The notes beneath the pieces were generated by a model. It was not told the origin of the DNA and did no database searches. It worked only from the letters and a program-made list of their open reading frames with translations. Positions 46,476 to 57,998 of a DNA stretch of 64,000 nt are shown in pieces. Origin of the DNA: Klebsormidium nitens (lineage: Eukaryota > Streptophyta > Klebsormidiophyceae > Klebsormidiales > Klebsormidiaceae); assembly GCA_000708835.1 (NCBI GenBank), contig DF237001.1:145967-209966 (forward strand), in the 5' to 3' direction. The translations under genes and the position numbers were made by a program. Each line of letters begins with the position of its first letter. Position 1 is the first letter of the stretch.

Positions 46476-49400
46476 CTAGGATTCATTAGGCAATTGAGCA
46501 AATAGTGTTGAAAGAATCTCGTTTGAAAGAAGAAAGCCCTCTGGATCGCTCAGCCTGACCGTTGAATGCAACGATAAGGTGACCCCGTTCTCCTTTCCTC
46601 TAGGTCCGTTGCTAGCAGCCGGCTCAGAGGGAATAACGTGCCCGCTTGCAACGAATGGCGCCAAACCCTGCACCCAAAAACATGCACGCACAATCAAAGG
46701 TTGCTCAATCTAAATCTGCACCATCAGCAATGTGCGCTTGCGTCGAAACCGAGTCTTAGCCGTGAAAAAACTTTGGTTATCCGCACGGATTAGCGCTTCC
46801 AATCGAAATTGCGTCTTTCAGCTCGAAACAATTGCCTTCTGACGTCTTGCGAACGACATTAACACAGCGTAGTCTCAGCACTGGCCATCTGACAACAGTC
46901 GATACCCGAAGCACAGAGACGAAGAAATCCACGAGCCCTATGCCTACCCTGAGAGGACGCAGTCATGCCGACGCTCCCTTTCGACGACCTTAGAGATTTA
47001 TTAACGCTCGGTGTCGAACACAAAAAGGTGGTCCTCATGTCAATCCGAATCGCCTACGTGGTCTACAAGAGCAGTCTTGTTCCCCGGTTTCCAACATGAT
47101 CAAGACGTGCGACTCGAACCAACGGTGAGCTGCCACTCTGTCGATTCTCGACTAGTCTTTCCGCTCGACGTCAAACCTTACCTTACAGACGGCCTGTGCG
47201 GCTTCCTCCCCAAATTCGTCCTTTAAGGCTTTCAAATCAACCCCCTGTAACAATACAACGAAGATCACTTTTCCTTCTTGCTAGTTGATTTCAGTAGAGC
47301 AATGGGCGTAAGCTCGTGCGCACTCGGCGCACCGTTCCCTTGCGAAAACGAGTGCTTAAAGTTCCAAAGCTCCATGTAGAAGGCGTTGCGACACTCGGGC
47401 TGATTTAGGCACGTCTTTCTTCAGACACGGCCCTGGAATTTTTCCGCTTCTTGAAGGGGAGGCACGACTGAGCGGGGTTCTCTTAGCAGTAGCTTGCTGG
47501 ATTGCAGTAAGTATCTCATTGAAGCCCGAGCGGTTAACTTGTCTTCCACGACTCTGCTATAGGCTTCACTTTGATACCGTGCAGATGAAGCATTGAAGAG
47601 GCCAGATGTTGAACCTTGGGAAAATGCGGACAATCCCGCAGAAACGCGTATTGCTGACCTCAGCGAGCCGTAGCCGCAGCATCAGCCGGTCCAGCAGTCG
47701 CTCCTCGGGGCCATCCTCCGGCCAGTCGATGACTCCCCGGGAAGCCTGAAGAAATAATGGTCTGATGGTCCAAACTACGCCGGCGGGAAAATGGTCGAGA
47801 ACGGACGAGGAGGCGCGAAGCACGGGGCCACTAAAAGCTCCAGAGTTGTCTCTCTGACGCAAGAAGGTCAGAAATCGACCAAGATAAGGAGATTCTCAGA
47901 ATGTTGTAAGAATTACGCACGGGTTTCCCTGCAAGCTTATCAGCGTGTTTCCGACTTCCGTGCCGCATTCTGCTGCCGTGCAAGCGTTAGATAAGCAGCC
48001 TGCAGCCAAGGTGTCAAGCACATTCTTCGAGCTGATTCATTGATAATTTTAGATTGACCCGATACTAATCCGTCCGTGTGATTCTTATTACCACCTTCAC
48101 CGTCTGGAAATTTTTAGTCTCAAGATCGGAATCTTGCCGAGCTAAAGACAAAAGAGCTCATTCCTTAGGCACTCACCGCATATTGTTGCACCCATTTCGG
48201 ATATTCGGCCATCTTTCGCGGACGTGAGAACCTTTGACGGTTGATGTAACTCGCGGCCCCCAGGCCGAACGCAAAGTAGGGCGCTCCGTTCCAATACACG
48301 CAGTTGTGGCGGCACTCGTAACCCGCCTTCGCGTAGTTACTGATCTGAACGGGTCGAAATTGCAGGTCAGAAATAAAGAAGCAGGGGTAAAATAGGAGCA
48401 AACGATCGAGAATGGGACCCCTGATATCAGTGCCCCATGTGTGCCACGTTGCTGAAAGGAGACCCACAATGGTTGCAGAGATTCGCGTTTGAGAGTCCGG
48501 CGAGTGCCTCAGAAAGCCCTGGACGGAAAACAGCTGTAAAAAGGTCTTCTAGGCGAAGCTGATTGCCTCAAGTGCCAATTCAAGTTTAAGTTTCGGGAAA
48601 AGAAGCAAAAACGTCCCCAAAACTGGCATTTGAATTCCGCACTTCACAGGTAGTTGAGTATGCTCGTCAGGTAAGAGGATCCAAAAGGCTCTGTTGCATC
48701 TTCCATTCGCACCACCGTCCATCAGATCGTGAAAGACTCATCTCCGTCAAAAACTCCCTGGCATCTATAACCCCTCCCTAACCCCTTTCAAAACTAGCCT
48801 CGCCTTACCTCGTAGTGCCCATACCCCGCCGCCGTCAGCGTCGCCACCGCCTGCCTATACATCCCCGCTGCCACGTCATCCCCGGGAAGCGGCCCTTCCC
48901 CCGGTTTGAACCACCGACCAAAAGCTGTCCCCTCTTCAATCTGAAGGTCGTAGACAGAGACGTGACTGGGGGAGGCTTGGACCGCTTGGTCAAGGGAGTG
49001 TTGCCATAGCTCGGGGGTTTGATGCGGCAGACTAGAAATGAGGTCGAGGCTCCAGTTGGAAAGGCCCGACCGGTGGACCGTTTCTATAGCGGAGTGAACG
49101 TCGGCGAGGCCGTGCGAACGGCCGCACTGTCGGAGGAGGTCGTCTTGGAAACCCTGTGCACAGAAGGAAGCCGTTCATAAACAAGAAAATCTTAGATATC
49201 ATAAATGCAGATGTTGTTTATGCAAGCGACGCAGAAAGTCGATGACTCAGACGGGTAATAAGTTTTGGGGGACCTCTCCTCCTGGTATTGGAGGGGTGCT
49301 AAGAGAAAGGACAGTTGACATGACACTAACAAGTAGGGCGTAGGCTTTTCCGTCCGCGACCCTGACTATCCTGTATACCTGCCTTACAGAGAAAATCTTC

Positions 49401-51092
49401 GCCCTCTTACCTTCTTACAGCGTAAGCACAGTCAAAACACCTGGCTTCTCTGTTCGACTTCGTTTCATGATGGAAAAGAGAGAAAGGCCTATACGAAATT
49501 TGAATAATCTCTTTTCGACGCCGCTGGGCACATACCGTTTGAGCAGGGATGTAAAGAAGCATCAGCCAAGTGCCAAAACAACATAATGACCCGGAAATTC
49601 CTGGAGACTTTGTTTCAAAATCTTCCTTACCTGCACGCCCATGCTAAGCCTGTTCACACCAGTCGACATGAACGCCCGTAGCTTATCGTCATCAAACGTG
49701 CCTGGGTCCATCTCTACAGAAATCTCTGCATCCGACTGGATTCCAAAATTGTGCTCCAGCTTTTTTAGGAGGCGGTCCAAGAGCCTGGGAGGGAGAAGAG
49801 ACGGAGTGCCCCCTCCGAAGAAGACCGTGCGCAGGGGCTCGAAAGAAGCGGGGTCCGCTGCGGCCCTTGTTACATCAATCTCTTGGCATACTGTGTCGAC
49901 GTATCGCTCCTGTAGGTGGAGGATATTCAAACTTGGATAAAACTTGACTACTGCAATCAGAGCTCAGAAGGATGATGCATGGCGCTTGAGGACTTGCACC
50001 TAGGAGGAAACCTATGTCTTTGAAAAGCAGGGTGAAATTGCCAGAGTACTTCAGGGATATCAGGTGGTGAGATTTGAACTGGTCGACTGATCTAGAACTC
50101 CTGTTGCAAAGCGGGGGACAGCGCGAGTGAATACTTTCTGGTGGGAACTTCAGAATGTCAGAACTTCAGAACTCAGAACGACCGCCATTCTACTACATTC
50201 ATCATTCCACCAATATATCCAATGCTGTTCCTATTAGAGATGTTCCTCGCTGGACCTCCGGATCAAGAGGACACAGCAGCCTCGCCCTCCAGATGAGCAA
50301 AGAATGAAGAAGTTTCTATCCACCCTTGCTTTATCAACACTGATCCTTCCAATCAAAGCTCACCATACCCTCCGCGACAGCCTCGTTCTCTGGCCGGCTG
50401 CCGACCACCTGAATGGGGAAGTCGCAGTAGTGGCACCGGCGCTTACAGAACGGGATGTGAATGTACGCAGAAGATGCCTTTTCAACATCGGGCCGAGCCT
50501 GCTGCGTTCTTCTTTGATCAGTCTCAGATTGACTAGATTCCTCTACTGTGTCAGCTATTGCAGAAGTGAGTGTGGATCTGGCACCAAACGAACGGACTGC
50601 GTCCCACCGGCAAGGGGTGGTAGTTGCTCTGAAAAGACTTTTGGTTGAGAGATTGATTTTACGGTTGGTGGCGTGGTGAAAAAGTGGGTTAAGCGGGTGG
50701 TCAACTAAGTGGTTGATGGGGTGGTTACAGAGGTGGTGGGCCAAAGAGGAGGCCTGCCTAAACCCCGAAGAGGGCTCACAAGTAGATGACTTCGGGGCTG
50801 ACCAAGACAAAAGAGGAAAGGAGAGGCGGTCCGAGTGCCCCCTTTTGCTCTGCCGTGAGCTGAGCAACAACTTATCGCCCTTTGGTAGTGTGATTCTGTG
50901 AAACCTCATGCTTGGCAATCCGGTTCTGGCAGCAAGCGACATGCTTTGTGAACTTTGCGTGAACCCCGATGCAATCGCGTGTGTGCTTGGAGACTTGACA
51001 GGAAGAAAGTGCATTCCTCGCGAGAACGCCAAGTATCTCAAAGCTCCGGAGCTTGCAGCAATGCTTTCCGCCATCTGGATCATAGGATTCAT
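46476..51092 (-). CDS. HEMW: HEMW / HemN-like radical SAM protein
   Basis: Minus-strand exons: about 50364-51092, 49631-49909, 48809-49153, 48177-48344, 47659-47745, 47182-47244 and 46476-46667; all joins are in phase 0. The radical-SAM Cys triad CKRRCHYC follows AYIHIPF. Then come RTVFFGGGTPSLLPPRLLDR, EISVEMDPGTFDDDKLRAFM, GVNRLSMGVQGFQDDLLRQC and WSLDLISSLPHQTPELWQHS. The HemN C-terminal region has GVDLKALKDEFGEEAAQAVC and RLSDPEGFLLSNEILSTLF. HEMW proteins lack coproporphyrinogen oxidase activity in bacteria and bind haem, perhaps as a haem chaperone. About 190-210 residues precede the catalytic domain; the distal part may be an organelle targeting sequence. ATG codons at 51092, 51083 and 51074 are all possible starts. 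The frame opens further upstream without an earlier ATG. Confidence 0.92.
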
Positions 51093-51658
51093 GAGCAGCA
51101 CATTACTCCGCCTTGCTGAGGGAACAAACACTGAAACAGCGCCCCACAAATCATAAGAGTAACCTACTTCAATTGATCAGGAATGATTGCTTTGAAAGTT
51201 TCAAGTTGATCTTCATGCAGCGAAACCCCCATCATGAGTCAGGCTATCATGGTAAAACCATGTACTGTTCCGCGAACAGAAACGGTAACCGTCCATAAGA
51301 AAACCCTCTACCGTCGATCTTACACCGCGTTTTGCACCGTCCATGCTGACCCTGATTGTCGACCATCGACGGTCCAAGTATGCCTGCTCTCGCGCCAAAA
51401 GGTATGAAGCACAAGAAGATCACGGACGACCATGTCATTGTCACGTGCATTTTCTGCCTGGTTGAAGTTTTATGTAATCACCATTCTTCAAAGAAGCTCC
51501 TGGAGCTCTAAAGACTAAAGCCGACGGTGGAGGTTGCTCAGACGTCCTATAGGATGCTTGTGTTGAGTTGCCAGACAGTTGGATAGCTGTAATTTCGTCA
51601 GCCTGTGGCCTGCCTGGGTAGCTCTTAGAGAGTAGGATCCTGGACACCGCTTGCAGCG
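51093..51658. promoter_or_regulatory. Short divergent upstream region between HEMW and POLE2 genes
   Basis: About 570 bases separate the two start regions, so the promoters probably overlap or adjoin. No clear TATA box or named element was identified. A near-palindrome around CCGTCGAT / ATCGACGG recurs at about 51310 and 51365. Confidence 0.45.
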
Positions 51659-54600
51659 ATGGGGCCTATTGACATGGCTGCCTGCCGCAGAGTGCAAAAG
51701 GAATTCAAGTCTCGGGGCTTGGGGTTGAAGATGGATGCTGTGAAGGCGGTGGCGGACTTTGTTGTGAACTCAATGCACGAGGAGCATGAGATACTGCAGG
51801 AGATCTTCGCTGAGCTGGACAGAAAGACATGTGAGTGCAGAGTCTGTCCAATATCGACTTTTGGTGAGTTTTTGGAGAAGTCTTGCCCAACTGAAGCCAT
51901 GGAAAAATGTTGAGACTGTTTGAGTGTGAAGCTCGCACCTGCCAGATGCTTCGGATACCAAAGCATTCGATTTTTGGTGCATAGTCAGGTGCAAAAGCTC
52001 TTCTTGCCCAAAATTGATTGACGGGGCTGCATTTGGCACAACACGTGCTGGGCAGCTGGCGCTTGATGCAAGGCAGACTGCCCGGAGAAACTTATGACAT
52101 GTCGGAACCCCTCTCTTATGGAAGTACTTTCTAGAACCAGATTCAACTTTGTTGCAGTGAGCAGCAGCATCCTGAGCAAGGAAGTGATCGACGAGGTTCT
52201 GAGCACTCTAGCCACTGGCGGTGACTCAGGGGAAGACGCCTTCACCTTCGTAGAGGCATTCCAAATGCCAAAGTTTGACTACGACCAGGTCCGAAAAGCA
52301 TTCCATCAGTCCACAGCCAAGCTGTCAATCCACGCTGATGCTAAGTCAAAGACAGCGCTGTATCGAGATCGCTTCACGTTGCTGCAGCAAAGGGTTCTCC
52401 GACAGGAAGCGTTCACAAAGCCGGCATTGGGGCTCAAACGTGCGGAAGACACGCAAACGGCGGAGGTGAGTACTGTCTTGACTTTGTTGAAGAACTGCAA
52501 GGGGCTGTGAGCACTATTCCGCCACCCCAAGCAGGCTTCTGTCCAACCGGTGACTCGGTTGGGCTTCCAGATTAGGCGTTGGCCCCAGGTTGCGCATTTG
52601 CTTTAGATGAGCTTCTATATATTTTGCAACACAGTAATTTGAGTTCTGTTGCATGGCCTGCTTGTCCGTAATTGGACAGGCAAATTATCAGTAGGTCCTG
52701 CTCACTAGCAGTCAGAATCACAAAGGAGACCAAACAGCTAAATCATCCCTTGCAGCAAACCTTTCAGACAAAGGATCATAACAGCCAAATGACAAACAGT
52801 GTGTCTACTTGTTCTTGCAGCTGACCCCGCTGCAGTCCCTGGTCGGCAGCACCGGCACAAAGTACGTGCTGGGCTTCATCTCCCAGCTGGAGGACGGCCG
52901 CTTCTTTTTGGAAGACTCAACCACGCAAATTCTACTTGACCTCTCGCAAGTCACGAAGGAGAATGTGACGACGGGGCTGTTTACAGAGAACAGCTTTGTG
53001 GTGGTGGAAGGGCAGGTTCTGCCAACGGGGGAATTGCAGGTGGGACTATTCTCCATCTCAAAGGAAGTTCGATTCGCGGAAGCTGCTCGTACGTTGCTGT
53101 GTGCCCTGCAAAAAACCCTTTCATGAAGAATTTTTGATTGACGCTGGCCACATGGAGGCATGTTGCGAATCTACTTTGCAATTTCAAAACGTCTCTTGGA
53201 CGATTTGGCACGTTTTCTAAGAGGAGCTGCTTTGTGATGCTGCATAACATCCCCTATGAACTTCGACCTCGTCATCCTCAGAGATGCCGTGTCGCAAAAA
53301 GGTCGAGAAGATGGTCTCTCAAGAGGGGCCGTAGCGCCTGCTTGGGCAGGTGGCGAACATGCTCGAGCTAGGTCTCTTGCAGGTTTCGAACATGGGGTGC
53401 CCCCCAGTTGAGGACCGAGAAACGACATACCGGTTGACGGGTGGGCTGGACTTCTTTGGCGCGGGTGTGATCCCGTTAGAGAAGTATGTGAGTACCATTT
53501 CGCAGCATAGCCTGCAGCTGCGTCACACAGGAGCAGAGTCCCGTCTGAAGAGGGTCGGAGAAGTAGGCGCGTGCATACGAAGGTAGTCTCTCCAAATCAA
53601 GCATGATCAGATCTTGGTTACACCTAAGCATACCTGCTCTTAGATGTAAAATTTCGGATTTCCTGTTGAGTTGCTTAGCGCCTTTCGGATCCTCAAACAC
53701 TTCACTGGAAGCAGTCTCAAAGAGACGGACTCAGTATATCAAGGCGCTCGTCCATCTATTCCCTTCAGTCTCCATAGTGTGTACGCTGGACGCAATGCGC
53801 CTAAGATTGAGTCCCGTTGCTGATACTGGTATCGTTTGCAGGAGAGTTTGCGGGAACAGGAGGAGGCGGCGACGGAGCACTCGTTCATGTTCTTCTCCGA
53901 CCTGCATCTGGACGACGATGAGGTGCGTCGAACTTTCAAGGATCTCGAGATTTCGCTTTGTGACCAGTTGAGCTGACTGCTTCAAACTTTTAATTTGTGC
54001 ATTGCGAAGGGGATCTATGACTGATCTGTTCTGCCCACGAACAAGAGTGAGTGACAGTTTTCTCGAAGGCGACGAGGACCGTCTTGAAGCCTACTAGCAG
54101 GAAAAATGGTAACTCCCTGTCAGAGTCACGGTGGCTGGAACAGTCTGCTGACTTATATGGATATGCTGCGCGGCATGCAGACGTTCCGGCGGCTCGAGAG
54201 CACGCTGGCCACCTGCCAGGAGAGCAACTTCGTCCCCTCCCTCTTTGTCTTGATCGGCAACTTCTGGTCTCGCCCGTGCAACCTCGCTAATCACGACTAC
54301 GCACATATGAGGTGAGAGCGGGCCGCCGACTTTGTTGCAGACCGGACACACCTTTTCGAAGTCCCACGTTCGAGAGCTGGAGCCGCTTGCTCGCATAATG
54401 TCAGCTTCAGAACAAGAAGGATGGGGTGATCCGCTCAAGCGAGGGGCAACCGGTCACGGCTCAGTAATCTTGTTCCAACAAATCAGAGAACCCATAAGCC
54501 CAGTGGTTAGTGCCTGGGGTGGGTGGGGTAGTAAGTAGTGGAGTTCGGGTGCAAAGCTCGTAAACCTCTGGTGTGCAGTTTTTCTTGCACCCAAAGACGT

Positions 54601-57018
54601 TCCGTTTACTAGGCCTACTGTTCGCTACTTCGAGATGATTACGTTCACCAGCTTTCGCTGCTGCGCACTTCGTTCGGTCTGAGCCGCTTCTCTCTTTGCT
54701 GCAGAGCCCAATTCAAAAAGCTTGCGACGACGATAGCGGCGTTCGCTGACGTCAGAGATGCGACGCAATTTGTCTTCGTGCCTGGCCCTGGAGATCCTGG
54801 TGAGAAGTGGGGCGCGACGGTGGAAAGAAGAGCTACTTTTCGGCAGCCTGGCTCTTTTTGATCCTTTTCAACTCACTTTATGTGGCTTCGCTAAGTCGCA
54901 ATCGGAGGAGAAGGGTCCAACGAACAAGTCTACTCCCTTCGTTAAAGCAAGCTCTGAGTCAAGGAGAAGAAGCGCTTATTCAGATCAAAAGTGTAACTAA
55001 TCCGTTCTTCAAAAATCACGCTGTTACGATGTTCGAACCTCACACGTTTGATCTGACGTCATGATTATCTCGAGCCAGCAAACGCTTGGTAAAGGACGCA
55101 ACCGGCATTCATAGAACCTCAGGTTGTAAGGCACTCGTCCTGAAAACTCTCAAGGAAGATCATATTAAGCCAAGATAATGCTAAGCTCAGACTATTGTAA
55201 CGCTATATCCCTAACCCAAAAAGAAATTCGCTCCACACCCATACTTACCCTAAGCACCAAACTAACCCTACCCGTCCCCATGCGGACACCCTATTATTAT
55301 CTCGCCTTACTATTATCTTTCTTCAGTTCAATCTCGTCTTGTGGTGCAGGGCCCGCCAACGTGGTCCCGCGGCCGCCCCTTCCCAAGTTCTTCACCAACG
55401 AGATCAGCTCCCTGCTTCCAAACGCCGTCTTTGCCAGCAACCCGTGCAGGTCAGTCTGCATCTGACGATGCAATTTCACTTCCAGCCTTGAAGACCCATG
55501 ATGATCAATGCTTGAAGGCAGCATAAAACACTCGTCGCTCAGAGGTTCGCGATCGAGCAACTCCAAGCAAATGTCGTGCTTTCCGCTGTCCAGTCCAGTC
55601 GAGAGTTGAGATTTGCATAGCTTATAAGCCGCTGTGCAAGTCATATGGATAGCTGCCAGCGATCCGAATAGCCATAGAAGCCTTCGCTCCAGAAGAGTCC
55701 CAACTAGTCACAACGAGAGTCACATCAGAGTGAGCAACTTTGAGACACAGCCGCACGTTTCCGACGGCCACGCTGAGTGCTTTCTCCGGAAACGTCCTTT
55801 CGATCTCCAAAAGCTTTGTCGCTTGAACCCACTTTCCAAGGGGGCGACGCTGATCTTGAATCTTCTCCCTCTGCAAAAGGCAACTCGCACGTTTCCCTAA
55901 GCGCTGCTTCCGTTTCCGCAGGATACGGTTCTACACCCAGGAGATCGTCATCTTCCGAGAGGACCTGCTGCACAAGATGCGGCGAGCGTGCGTGGTCCCC
56001 CCCTCCGAGAAAGAAACGACAGACCCGTTCCAGCAGGTATGGACACAGGACCAACCGGGCTGTTCGTCGGGGCCTGTATATGTATTGTACCTTAGCGATG
56101 AGGGTGGACTAGACGCTTGGAGACGCCCCGTGCCTCTGGCCAACTTTTCGTCTCCTCTGATTGGGTGCGAAGGGAAACATGCAGTCACGAACGCGCTCGT
56201 TGCTGGAAAGCCCTGCTTTTGCCGATCATTTGGATCGAGGGAGGACACCGCCAAGCTCTGCCTTCCTAAAATGGATACCTGCTTCCTATCTTAGCGATAA
56301 AAGCGACGGGGTCGATTTGTGTCTCAACCGGCGTCAACAATCATATGACTATCATCGCTGAAGAGCAGTTGCTAGAGTGGATGAACTTTCGAGGGCGGAG
56401 ACCAGCTTCTCTTTGAGTCTTTAAGGGTGGAGCTCTTTGCACGCAGACATGGCGGGAACTGACTTTAACGTGCCAGTCCTTTTCCGGGGTAGGAAAAGCC
56501 GGTGTTTATACAGTCCAGACTGTTTCCTGTCTTTGGTACAGCTAGCGGTGACGGTGCTCCAGCAAAGCCACCTGTGCCCCCTGCCGCTCCAAGTACAGCC
56601 CATCTTTTGGGAGTACGACCACGCGCTGCGGCTCTACCCCCTGCCGGACGTCGTGAGTGTGCCACGTGGCCATTGTCTTTGTAAAAAGGGGTTCTGATCG
56701 TTCAACATTTCGGATCGACGCCCAAAGCCTCGCGCAATGTCGCTCGTGATTTAGTTGGTGCATCGGTGCAGATTTGCACGGCCAACGGCTAACCCTAATC
56801 TTTTGCACTCCGCCTTTTCTGATACGACCTCGAAGCTTTTAGATTCCGAAAGAGGAACCTATCTTCTCTTTGTGCAGTTGGTGCTGGCGGACCGAGCCGA
56901 ACAAAAGGAGTTTGTTTACGAGAACGTCGTGTGCTTCAATCCTGGGTCGTTTGCGAACGACAGCAGCTTTGTAATCTACAGACCGGCTCCTCGAGAAGTG
57001 GAACTGAACAGCTTGTGA
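51659..57018 (+). CDS. DPB2: DNA polymerase epsilon subunit B (POLE2/DPB2)
   Basis: Exons: 51659-51830, 52158-52465, 52821-53039, 53383-53487, 53842-53922, 54181-54311, 54705-54799, 55350-55449, 55922-56036, 56542-56652 and 56878-57018; phases all match, total 525 residues, the normal size. The N-terminal helical domain ([30 protein letters not shown]) is followed by the linker [12 protein letters not shown]. Next come the OB-fold ([20 protein letters not shown]), [10 protein letters not shown] and [13 protein letters not shown]. The inactive phosphodiesterase domain has [67 protein letters not shown] and [19 protein letters not shown]. It is the essential second subunit of leading-strand polymerase epsilon and acts in the nucleus. 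A small addition before 54181 is possible. It is divergent from HEMW. Confidence 0.95.
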
Positions 57019-57998
57019 TAGCATCAAGGCTCAAGTGTCGACTCTCGCAATCAAAAGGGTCTGGGTATGGTGCAACTGGCTCTCATGCCTTACACAATGG
57101 CTGTCTGTTTAGAGGCTTCGTGCATTTGGTCACGGAAATCAGCTTATGAGCTGCACTGATGCTTGCAGATTTTCATTGCATTGCCGGCACAGCCCTCGAA
57201 GCAAGTTGGTCCTGAACAGCCCGCCGACCAGCCTTGACATGATGCACCGGATATTGCACAGGACACATGATGTGCGTCGACATGCCATGACGTGGTTCCC
57301 TGATTCAAGAGGCGGAGTCACTCTTCATCAACTGCGATATGTTTGTCCGTGCAATGATGCGTAGATCCATGCGGCTGGCGGATTGGACCATCTAACTCCT
57401 CAGATTTCGATCGTCCCTACATGTACTGTTCACTACGAATTGCACATGCATATCAGGGCATGCATGTCAGTGTGCCAAGCCTGGCCGTCCCGGCCGCGGC
57501 CGGAGAGAACGAGCCATGCGCCGTCGTACCGGGGCTTCACATGCACTATTCCGATAAGATAAGTTACTTGAACTTGCATGACCATCAATGACATAGGCAT
57601 GCATGGAAATGAACGCGGCCGGCCAACAATGACAACTTGCCGGACTTGAAGTTCTGCAGTGCGCGCTGAAGTATAGGTGCCAGATGAATGATCATGACAT
57701 GCAATATACAAGTTTTAGCATGAGTCACTAAGTGGCCGGCAGATATTTCCCATACAGTAAATTCATTTTATGGACATGGTGACGTCACGTGACGGTCAGT
57801 CAGAGCTAAATTGCTCTGCATGGATTCTCCTAAATCACGTTGGAAACCGGCATTCTTTCAGCATGCCGGGTGGCCACAGCAGAAGGGGCCCCAGCAAGCT
57901 CCTCGTTTCTTAATCAGTGCCTCAATGGAGCGAGAACGACATCATCAGAACGCCTCTTTGTCTTCTGGTTTCCTGTGAATGTATACGGACGAAAAATT
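57019..57998. other. Intergenic stretch between convergent genes
   Basis: Lies between the POLE2 stop and the ERMP1-type gene stop. It includes one exact TGACGTCA at 57780 overlapping CACGTG, and CATGCATG words at about 57465 and 57597. No gene is supported. Confidence 0.5.

Noticed and set aside
53040-53100. Later donor (GTACGT near 53089) for POLE2 exon 3
   Set aside because: It gives a phase mismatch to the next exon, whereas the donor after 53039 joins GELQ to [13 protein letters not shown] in phase as the family requires.
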